A stretch of DNA of 64,000 nucleotides from Cohnella baijiui (GTDB lineage Bacteria; Bacillota; Bacilli; Paenibacillales; Paenibacillaceae): assembly GCF_020731285.1 (NCBI RefSeq), contig NZ_JAJFOW010000018.1, forward strand, positions 1 through 64,000, in the 5' to 3' direction. Of the stretch, positions 16,945 to 23,617 are shown one piece after another (within the stretch, counting starts at the first letter, position 1; every line of letters starts with the position of its first letter). The notes below the pieces were generated by a model that saw nothing but the letters and a program-made list of their open reading frames with translations, searched no databases and was not told the DNA's origin. The position numbers and the translations under genes were made by a program.

Positions 16945-18210
16945 TTATTTCTCCGCCGGCCGGGGCTTCTCGAACGTATGCGCCTTCGTCCAATGGGCGC
17001 CGCCGTCGGAGGAGGCATACATGACCGAAGCTTCGGCGGCGTCGGTGACGATCCACCAGACGTGCTTGGCGTCCACGGCGGCGACGAGTGGCGTGCCATA
17101 TCCGGCGAACTCGTCTTTGCCGTTGATCCAAGTGCCGCCGCCGTCCGTCGTATGGCCCATCGTGTTGGACTTGTCGCAAGCCTGACACTGGCCGCTCAGA
17201 AAAGCGACCGAAGGGCTGGCGACATACAGCGTGCCCGGGGAGTTGCCCGCATTGGTGGGGAGATCCTTTTCGTTAGCCTTGAAGCCGGGCGCCGGGCCGC
17301 CGCCGGCGGTGCCGTTGGCGACGACGGTTTTCCACTTTTGACCGCCGTCCGACGTGTGGAAAAGGGAGTAGGACTGCTGCGTCATGCCATGGCCGCCGTT
17401 CAACTGGATCCAGGCGTCGTTTTTGCCCGTCGAGCGGATCGTCGTGCCTGTGATCTCGCCGTCCCAGGCGCGCGTCATCGTCTTGATCCAGGTCTTTCCT
17501 CCATCCGACGTATGCACGAAGTGGAACTGCCCTTTGCTCTGCGTCACCGCCCAGCCGGACCGGCTATCGCGATAATAGGCGTCGCCCACGATGCCGTCGG
17601 GTACGGGGAGGGAGGTCCAAGTCTTGCCGCCGTCCGTCGTGCGTGTATGGGCGCTGAACGCCTCGCGATCGGACACGAAGTGCAGGAAGCCGCCGTTCGG
17701 CACGTCGCCGGCCGCTTCCCAGTGCTCGCCGCCGTCCGACGTCCGCAGCAGCGGATACCGCTTCGGATCGTCGGTATTCAGCGTCGCCCAGGCCTGCTGG
17801 CCGTTCAGCGCAAACAGCTGGTGCGCTTCGCCGTCGCCTTCGTACTGCAGCTGCCAGCTCTTGCCGCCGTCGTCCGTCCGCGCGATCCAGCCGATGCCGC
17901 CCGCCCAGCCGGATTGGAAGTCGATCAAACGCAGCGCGGTCACCTGGGCCATCGGCGTCGGTTCGCCCGCGGACGGCGGCGATGCCGTTTCGCTTGCCGG
18001 CGGGGTCTCGGACGGGGAGGCGTCGGGAGCGCTGGGAACAGGCGTCGCTTCGGCCGACTCCGTCGGCATGGCCGATGACGAGGCGGTGGCGGTCGGCGTC
18101 GCCGTGCCGGACTTCGCCGGACCGCCGCCGCACGCGGTCAGCAGCAGCGGCGGCAGAAGAAGGAGCATTCGGGCGCTCTGCAGCCATTTGGAACGGAAGA
18201 TGGGGGTCAT
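16945..18210 (-). CDS. Asp-box beta-propeller lipoprotein
   Basis: 421 residues. The signal sequence SARMLLLLPPLLLTACGGG has a lipobox (LTAC), so the mature protein is lipid-anchored on the outer face of the membrane. A Ser/Thr/Pro/Ala-rich tether spans about residues 33-88. The rest has seven Asp-box motifs (DDGGKSW, SDGGEHW, TDGGKTW, SDGGKTW, SDGGQKW, TDGGGTW, SDGGAHW), each at a beta-hairpin turn, consistent with a seven-bladed sialidase/Ycf48-like propeller. No sialidase Arg triad could be assigned, so a binding or scaffold role is as likely as catalysis. A CDKSNT segment with paired cysteines (CQACD) lies near residue 345. It is convergent with the M20 gene across the palindromic array. 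Confidence 0.85.
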   Translation of the reverse strand: MTPIFRSKWLQSARMLLLLPPLLLTACGGGPAKSGTATPTATASSSAMPTESAEATPVPSAPDASPSETPPASETASPPSAGEPTPMAQVTALRLIDFQSGWAGGIGWIARTDDGGKSWQLQYEGDGEAHQLFALNGQQAWATLNTDDPKRYPLLRTSDGGEHWEAAGDVPNGGFLHFVSDREAFSAHTRTTDGGKTWTSLPVPDGIVGDAYYRDSRSGWAVTQSKGQFHFVHTSDGGKTWIKTMTRAWDGEITGTTIRSTGKNDAWIQLNGGHGMTQQSYSLFHTSDGGQKWKTVVANGTAGGGPAPGFKANEKDLPTNAGNSPGTLYVASPSVAFLSGQCQACDKSNTMGHTTDGGGTWINGKDEFAGYGTPLVAAVDAKHVWWIVTDAAEASVMYASSDGGAHWTKAHTFEKPRPAEK

Positions 18211-18310
18211 AGGGCTTCACTCCGTTTCTTCTTTGTTGTCATTCCTTTAACCCAACGCTAGGTAGACGAAGCGGCAGCGCGCAAAGTTCGATTGGCGTCC
18301 TGAAGCTTCA

Positions 18311-18351
18311 AGAGGCTTCCCCCGCGGCACGGTGCCGCAGAGAAAGCCTCT
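18311..18351 (-). terminator. Terminator of the LuxR-type regulator gene
   Basis: AGAGGCTT (18311-18318) pairs with AAGCCTCT (18344-18351), and an inner GCGGCAC/GTGCCGC pair sits in the loop. It lies immediately after the stop of the leftward regulator gene. The T run is weak. Confidence 0.6.
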
Positions 18352-18354
18352 CGA

Positions 18355-20979
18355 TTAATCCAGCAATCCAAGCTCCCGTGCCCGGTGAAGCGCCTGCGTG
18401 CGCGAGGATACCCCTAATTTGCCGTATATGCGGCTAAAATAGACTTTGACCGTCCCCTCGGTAAGGTGCAGCCTGTCTGCCAGCTCGCGGTTCGTCGCCC
18501 CCTGCGCCATGCCCTGCATAAGCGCCAGCTCCCGTTCGCTTAGCGGCTCGACCAGTCGGTCGACCGCGTCGCCGCTCTCCGCGCGGAGCGGTCCGGCCGT
18601 CTCCGCCTCGATTCTGCGCAGCAGCTGTCGAACTTCGTCTGCCGGCACTTCCTCCCAGGCCGGTCTTTCCCCGGACTCGCGCAGTTTCAGGTAATCCCGG
18701 AGAAGGAAGGCCATCGGTGCCCCTTCGTCGACGAAGCTGCGCACGTAGCCTTCCGCGATCCCGACGCCGAGCGCGTCGTGCAGCCGCTCCGCTGCCGCGG
18801 TGCGCTGGCCGCGCTGCTTCTCGAGCAGCGCCTGCAGGATCGAGACGTCCGTGATCGTGACGAGGTTGCGCTCCCGCCGTCCCAGATGAACGAGCCAGTC
18901 CAGCAGCTTGAGCGCCTCCTTCTCCTTGCGCCTTGCGCCGAGCAGACGGGCGAGCGTCATGTACTCCGTCTCCCGGTACAGCGTGGGCGTCTCTTTAGCG
19001 GTGACGCCTGTCTCGGCGAGACGCGCCTCGGCGCCGGCTAGATCGCCTTGCTGCAGCAGAACGCGCGCCTCGTAAGCTTGCAGGGCGCCAAGCCAATGCG
19101 GCTCGCCCCACTGCCGCGCGGCCTCGGCCGCTTCGCCCAGGTGCGCCATCGCCCGGCCGTACTCGCCCCGGGCCGTCTGCAAACGCGCCGCCGTTACGCG
19201 GTTCGGGATGTAGAGGCCGGCGCAGCGCTTGGAACGGGAGACGGCTTCGACCTCTCGCAATGCCTGCTCGCACGCTTCGAACTGACCCATCTCGTAGAAG
19301 CCTTCGGCCATCGTTTGAACGATGTATTGGGCGAACAGCGATTGTCGCCATCCGTGCGTCTCCAGCACGTCGAGCATCCGCAGCGAGATGAGCAGGATCT
19401 CCTTGGGAATCGCGCCTTTGAGACCGAAGAACGTACGTCGCACGAGCGGCTCGTTGCGATTGTAATTGAAATGATAGAAGAGCGGGTTTTCGGGCAGCAC
19501 GTCGAGTTGCTCCGCGTATTTGAACCATTGCTCGTAGTCCCCGGTCGTGAAGGCGAAGTTGACTTTGACGAAAAACAGGCCGCTCTGCAGCTCGCCGCGC
19601 TTGTCCCCCTCGTCTAGCGACGCAATATCCTTTTCCGCTCGGAAAAGCACGTCCCCGGCCTGCCCGAACTGTCCGGTCACGGTGAGTGCGAATGCATGAA
19701 TCAGCACGAGATGAAGCGGCAGCTTCGCCGGCGCCACCTGATTCAGCCACCGGGCGAGCGTAGCCAGCTCTCCCCGGTGCAGGATCGTGTACAGATGCCT
19801 GTCCGCCAATCGGACGATCAGGTCTTCATCTCCGCAGCCGATCGCCTGCTCGATCGCTTCGTCCAGCATGCCGCGATCGGCGAAGTGGAGGGCGGCCATG
19901 CGGCCCCACGCCCGCCAGCGCTGCGGTTCCCGCCGGATCAGCTGGTTTTGCAGAACCAATCCGAACAAATGGTGGTAGCGATGCCACTCCCCCGCGTCAT
20001 CAAGCGGGACGAGGAACAGATTGCGCTGCTTGAGCTCCTCCAGCAGGCGGGGGCTGTCGTCCCGTTCCGTCAGGACGTCGCACAGCGCGGCATCGAACCG
20101 GTCGGCGATCGAGGTGCGAAGCAGGAACTGCCGCAGCTCCTCGGGCAGAACGCCCAGCACTTCTTCCAGCAAGTATTGGATGACGTCCGACGAATGAGCG
20201 GCGATTCCGCTCAACAGCCGGCCTCGATCCCGAGGCTGACGGTCCCGCAAGGAAAGCGACAGCATCTGGAGGATGGCGGCCCAGCCTTCGGTCCAGCGGA
20301 CGACGTCGGCCAGCTGCTCGTCCGAAAGGGACAATCGGGCCGTATCCGCGCAGAACAGCCGCGTCTCGTCGGCGGTGAACGTCAGCTCGCTTCCCGTCAG
20401 AACGCACTGCTGCCCGCGCGTGCGCCACTTGGCGGTCCGGAGGGGGGACTTCGACCGACTGGCCACGACGAGATGGGCGCCCTCGGGGAGATGATCGATG
20501 AAATAGGAGAGGCTCTGGTGAATCGACTCGTCGCCAATCTCGTGATAGTCGTCCAGCACGATACGCAACGGGAGACGCGATGCACGGGATGCCGTGCCAA
20601 CATTGTCTTCCAGCTCCTGAAGCAGGGCATCCAGCAGCGTATGGATAGAGACATTCGGATACGCCTGCAGGAGCGGGAACGTCCGGCTCTGCAGCTCCGG
20701 GATCGCCGCGGCGGACAGCGCATGGATGAAGTAGCGCCAAAACTTGATCAGATCGTTGTCGGTCTCGTCGAGCGACAGCCAGGCGGCCGAACGGTCGGGG
20801 CGAAGCGAGAGCCATTCGGCGAGCAGCGTCGTCTTGCCGAAGCCGGCGGGCGCGGTCACGAAGGTGAGCCTGCCGCTAAGGCCTCGCTCCAGCATCTCGG
20901 TCAGTCGACGGCGGGGGACGCCGTTCGGATGAGGAGCCGGCACGCGGATCTTGGTCTTCAGGATCGCGTCGAAGGACAT
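18355..20979 (-). CDS. MalT-like LuxR family transcriptional activator (STAND ATPase)
   Basis: 874 residues, close to MalT (about 900). The N-terminus holds an ATPase: LTFVTAPAGFGKTTLLAEWL is the Walker A loop and RIVLDDYHEI the Walker B strand. Residues about 330-790 are helical TPR-like repeats. The C-terminus EPLSERELALMQGMAQGATN and RLHLTEGTVKVYFSRIYGKL is the LuxR helix-turn-helix. MalT-type proteins bind ATP and an inducer, multimerise and activate transcription. The gene stands alone, so the regulon cannot be read; the glucokinase gene starts about 400 bases upstream in the opposite direction. The ATG at 20979 has AAAGGGAGGG upstream. Confidence 0.92.
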   Translation of the reverse strand: MSFDAILKTKIRVPAPHPNGVPRRRLTEMLERGLSGRLTFVTAPAGFGKTTLLAEWLSLRPDRSAAWLSLDETDNDLIKFWRYFIHALSAAAIPELQSRTFPLLQAYPNVSIHTLLDALLQELEDNVGTASRASRLPLRIVLDDYHEIGDESIHQSLSYFIDHLPEGAHLVVASRSKSPLRTAKWRTRGQQCVLTGSELTFTADETRLFCADTARLSLSDEQLADVVRWTEGWAAILQMLSLSLRDRQPRDRGRLLSGIAAHSSDVIQYLLEEVLGVLPEELRQFLLRTSIADRFDAALCDVLTERDDSPRLLEELKQRNLFLVPLDDAGEWHRYHHLFGLVLQNQLIRREPQRWRAWGRMAALHFADRGMLDEAIEQAIGCGDEDLIVRLADRHLYTILHRGELATLARWLNQVAPAKLPLHLVLIHAFALTVTGQFGQAGDVLFRAEKDIASLDEGDKRGELQSGLFFVKVNFAFTTGDYEQWFKYAEQLDVLPENPLFYHFNYNRNEPLVRRTFFGLKGAIPKEILLISLRMLDVLETHGWRQSLFAQYIVQTMAEGFYEMGQFEACEQALREVEAVSRSKRCAGLYIPNRVTAARLQTARGEYGRAMAHLGEAAEAARQWGEPHWLGALQAYEARVLLQQGDLAGAEARLAETGVTAKETPTLYRETEYMTLARLLGARRKEKEALKLLDWLVHLGRRERNLVTITDVSILQALLEKQRGQRTAAAERLHDALGVGIAEGYVRSFVDEGAPMAFLLRDYLKLRESGERPAWEEVPADEVRQLLRRIEAETAGPLRAESGDAVDRLVEPLSERELALMQGMAQGATNRELADRLHLTEGTVKVYFSRIYGKLGVSSRTQALHRARELGLLD

Positions 20980-21199
20980 GGACAGCCCTCCCTTTTACTG
21001 GTTATGGATGATTCTATCATACCGCATGCGGGTCGAAATGGCTCGAACGAGCGCGAAAAAGAGCCGCCCGGTTAACGAAAGTGAACGGTGCCGGGGTCGC
21101 GGGCCTGATTGGACGTTTGGTACGGTTATCGGAGGGGCGAGTCCACGAAACTTCGATCACGACGGAACCAAGTGCCGCGGAAACATGAGGGTCTCCCTT

Positions 21200-21228
21200 T
21201 TGTTATTTGGCTTTATCCATGGTAAAAT
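21200..21228 (+). promoter_or_regulatory. Sigma-A promoter of the glucokinase gene
   Basis: TTGTTA and TAAAAT are separated by exactly 17 bases. Transcription should start near 21235, leaving a leader of about 140 bases that contains the terminator-like hairpin listed next. Confidence 0.65.
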
Positions 21229-21297
21229 GAAACCAAATTATTCCTTCTGGGGGGCTTTGCCTTTTCGGAAGGGATGACAGGGACTACGCATCAGAGA

Positions 21298-21340
21298 GAG
21301 CGGCGGTCTGGCCAAGCGGTCGGGGGCCGCTCGTTTTTTG
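21298..21340 (+). terminator. Intrinsic terminator in the glucokinase leader, possible attenuator
   Basis: GAGCGGC (21298-21304) pairs with GCCGCTC (21326-21332), followed by a run of six T. It lies between the predicted promoter and the start codon, so it would stop transcripts before the gene unless an antiterminator forms. It could also end a short upstream RNA. Confidence 0.6.
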
Positions 21341-21374
21341 CGTTTGGGAGCGCATACCGGAAGGAGCAACCGAC

Positions 21375-22319
21375 ATGGCGGAAAAAGTGCTGGCAGGAAT
21401 CGATCTGGGAGGAACCAAGCTGCTCGCGGTATTGGTCGACGGGGAGGGCAGGGTGCTCGCGTCGGACGAACAGCCCACGTACGCGGATCAAGGCGCGGAT
21501 CGGGTCATCGGCCGCATGGTCGAATTGGTGAACGGATTGCTGGGCGAGCGTTACGAACTGACCGGCGTCGGCGTGGCGACGGCGGGGACGCTGAATCCGA
21601 ACGGAGGCCTCATCGAAATCGCGACGAATCTGGGCTGGAAGGACGTACCGCTCGGCCTGGAGCTGGAGCGCCGACTCGGCGTCCCGGTCACCGTGGAGAA
21701 CGACGCCAACGCGGCCGCTTACGGCGAGTGGAAAGCCGGGGCCGGCGTAGGGACGCAAGATTGCGTCTTCATCACCGTCTCCACCGGCATCGGCGGCGGG
21801 ATCGTCAGCGGCGGGCGCCTTGTGCGCGGCAAGACGGCGAGCGCCGGCGAGCTGGGCCATATTACGATCGATTGGAACGGTCCGAAGTGTCCCTGCGGCA
21901 ACGTCGGTTGTCTGGAGCTGTACGCGTCCGGCACCGCGATCGGTCGCGCGGCGGCCGCGGCGGCCGAAGCCGATCCGATCCGCGGAGCCAAGCTGCTGGA
22001 GTTGGCCGGCGGCGTGAAGATGACGTCCCGCCACGCGAGCGAAGCTGCCAAGGCCGGCGACCCGCTGGCCGCCGAAGTGCTGCGCGAGGCGGGGAGAGCG
22101 CTGGGCGCGGGACTCGTAAGCATGGTCCATATGGCGAATCCGGAGCTGATCATCCTCGGCGGCGGCGCGTCGCACATCGGCGAGCCGCTGCTCGGGCCGA
22201 TGCGAGACATGCTGGACGAGCGCGTCATCGGCTCGATGGGACGCGGCGTTCGCATTGTGCCGCCGACGCTCGGCACGGAGGCCGGGGCCATCGGCGCGGC
22301 ACTCATGGCCGGCGCCTAA
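21375..22319 (+). CDS. glcK: ROK family glucokinase
   Basis: 314 residues, normal for ROK glucokinase. AGIDLGGTKLLAVLVDGEG is the phosphate-binding loop; VENDANAAAYGEW carries the catalytic Asp; VFITVSTGIGGGIVSGG is the second phosphate loop; GELGHITIDWNGPKCPCGNV followed by GCLELYASG gives the zinc-binding CxCGxxGCLE signature and the sugar-contacting ExGH. It should phosphorylate glucose with ATP in the cytoplasm and lacks the N-terminal helix-turn-helix of ROK repressors. GGAAGGAG precedes the ATG. It stands alone and ends in a strong terminator. Confidence 0.93.
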   Translation: MAEKVLAGIDLGGTKLLAVLVDGEGRVLASDEQPTYADQGADRVIGRMVELVNGLLGERYELTGVGVATAGTLNPNGGLIEIATNLGWKDVPLGLELERRLGVPVTVENDANAAAYGEWKAGAGVGTQDCVFITVSTGIGGGIVSGGRLVRGKTASAGELGHITIDWNGPKCPCGNVGCLELYASGTAIGRAAAAAAEADPIRGAKLLELAGGVKMTSRHASEAAKAGDPLAAEVLREAGRALGAGLVSMVHMANPELIILGGGASHIGEPLLGPMRDMLDERVIGSMGRGVRIVPPTLGTEAGAIGAALMAGA

Positions 22320-22380
22320 AGCTTGGTGGAGTGGGGACGTCGCGCAAGGCTGCGATGGGGGGCCGGATGGCCGCCGCGAT

Positions 22381-22409
22381 CGCCGCCCTGCGCGGCGTTT
22401 CTTTTTTTT
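22381..22409 (+). terminator. Terminator after glucokinase
   Basis: CGCCGC pairs with GCGGCG around a five-base loop and is followed by a T-rich run (TTTCTTTTTTTT). Confidence 0.8.
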
Positions 22410-22506
22410 CGAGGCGGTTCGTGGGCGGACCGGTCCCCGATCGCGCGCACCCGTTCGTGCGAATCTGCCGAACCGAAAATTGGCGGATGGCGCGGAACCC
22501 TTCCTG

Positions 22507-22515
22507 TGCTATAAT
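22507..22515 (+). promoter_or_regulatory. Extended -10 promoter of the queuosine-precursor transporter
   Basis: TGCTATAAT is a consensus -10 box with the TGn extension. No good -35 box lies at the usual distance, as is common for extended -10 promoters. The RNA would start near 22521, directly ahead of the riboswitch. Confidence 0.65.
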
Positions 22516-22525
22516 GTTAGGCATT

Positions 22526-22580
22526 GCCTCGGGACACGAGGCCGCGGTTCGCAAACTCCCGCGTTATCAAAACTAGGAGG
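22526..22580 (+). promoter_or_regulatory. PreQ1-I riboswitch overlapping the ribosome binding site
   Basis: A leading hairpin GCCTCG/CGAGGC (22526-22542) is followed by the aptamer: P1 stem CGCGG (22543-22547) with CCGCG (22559-22563), loop TTCGCAAACTC, and an A-rich tail TTATCAAAACTAGG. This is the compact H-type pseudoknot pattern of class I preQ1 riboswitches. The tail runs into AGGAGG, eight bases before the start codon, so preQ1 binding would hide the ribosome binding site and lower translation. The downstream gene belongs to a family that imports queuosine precursors, which supports the call. Confidence 0.85.
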
Positions 22581-22588
22581 CATTTTTC

Positions 22589-23281
22589 ATGTTCAACTTT
22601 CTTTGGGGGGTCCTCTTCGTCGCGGTCAACTTCGCGTTGTTCCTTGCATGCTACCGCCTGTTCGGCAAAAACGGGCTGTACATGTGGATCGCGGCGGCGA
22701 CGGTGCTGGCCAACATTCAGGTCGTCAAGACGATCGAGATGTTCGGCATCGTCATGACGCTCGGCAACACCATTTACGCGACCATCTACCTCACCACCGA
22801 CTTGCTCAACGAGAAGTACGGGGAGAAGGAAGCCAAGAAGGCGGTCTGGTTCGGCTTTTTCACGATGATCATGTCGCTGATCATCATGCAGATGGTGCTC
22901 GTCTTCAAGCCCGCCCCGGGCGATCTGGCCCACGAGTCGCTGCAGACGATTTTCGGCATGGTGCCGCGAATCGTGCTCGGAAGCCTGTGCGCGTATTTTA
23001 TCAGCCAGTTCCTCGACGTCCGCATCTTCAGCCGCCTGAAAAAAGCGTACCCCGGCCGCACCCAGTTATGGATCCGCAACAACGGCAGCACGGGCGTCAG
23101 CCAGTTGGTCGACACGCTCGTCTTCTGCTCGATCGCCTTCGCCGGCGAGTATCCGTGGGGCGTCTGGTGGGAGATCGCGATTACGACGTACGTGCTGAAG
23201 TTCGTCATCTCCGTCGCCTCGACCCCGGTCATCTATTTGGCCCGGAGCTTCAAGTTCAAAGAAGAGCAAGCATCGGCATAA
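22589..23281 (+). CDS. yhhQ: Queuosine precursor transporter (YhhQ/QPTR family, DUF165)
   Basis: 230 residues, standard length, with about six membrane segments beginning FLWGVLFVAVNFALFLACY. Family landmarks are TLGNTIYATIYLTTDLLNEK with conserved polar residues inside the membrane, GSLCAYFISQFLDVRIFS, and WIRNNGSTGVSQLVDTLVFC. QPTR proteins import queuosine precursors such as preQ0 or preQ1 for tRNA wobble-base modification. The preQ1 riboswitch directly in front is independent support. It is a single-gene unit bounded by its own promoter and a strong terminator. Confidence 0.95.
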   Translation: MFNFLWGVLFVAVNFALFLACYRLFGKNGLYMWIAAATVLANIQVVKTIEMFGIVMTLGNTIYATIYLTTDLLNEKYGEKEAKKAVWFGFFTMIMSLIIMQMVLVFKPAPGDLAHESLQTIFGMVPRIVLGSLCAYFISQFLDVRIFSRLKKAYPGRTQLWIRNNGSTGVSQLVDTLVFCSIAFAGEYPWGVWWEIAITTYVLKFVISVASTPVIYLARSFKFKEEQASA

Positions 23282-23288
23282 ACGCAAT

Positions 23289-23322
23289 CGCCCCCGTCCG
23301 GGATTCGGATGGGGGCGTTTTT
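23289..23322 (+). terminator. Terminator after the queuosine-precursor transporter
   Basis: CGCCCCCGTCCG pairs with CGGATGGGGGCG (one G-T) and is followed by TTTTTAT. Confidence 0.92.
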
Positions 23323-23617
23323 ATAACAGTCCGAAGCCTGTAAAGATTTTGTATAGTTTCTTATGTTACGATCGCATCTGTCGAAAGAACATGGATTTTA
23401 TCGAGATATAGGGATTGAGGTGCTTTGGCTCCCTATCGGACAGGAGGTGGGAATGAAATAAGAACGGGCGGTTGTATTACGGAGGTTGGAGTTGATTTTT
23501 TTATGGGAGAAAGATGGGCTTAGGACGGAATATATTTTGACATCAGTCGGTCAAGTAGGGCAGCAGACATCAAAAAGCTTTGCTGCCAAGGATTCTTAAA
23601 CACGAGGAGGAAAAGAT
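23323..23617 (+). other. AT-rich leader of the lectin/SLH gene
   Basis: Nearly 300 bases without a gene. It is AT-richer than the genome around it. Just before the next gene, GGCAGCA (23559-23565) pairs with TGCTGCC (23581-23587), a leader hairpin without a T run, followed by GAGGAGG. A short start-like sequence after GGAGGTGGG near 23450 ends at once and is not a gene. No riboswitch class was recognised. Confidence 0.5.

Noticed and set aside
16616..17188. Repetitive open frames on both strands (RRNREPFVPYS and GNKRFPISAVG repeats)
   Set aside because: Open only because the 51-bp repeat is a multiple of three; no start signals and they run into the real lipoprotein gene.
18355..20979. Assigning the MalT-like protein to maltose control
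   Set aside because: No maltose genes adjoin it and no MalT boxes were recognised; only the family is supported.
21298..21340. T-box leader for the glucokinase gene
   Set aside because: No T-box sequence or specifier stem is present, and the gene is not amino-acid related; only the terminator is supported.
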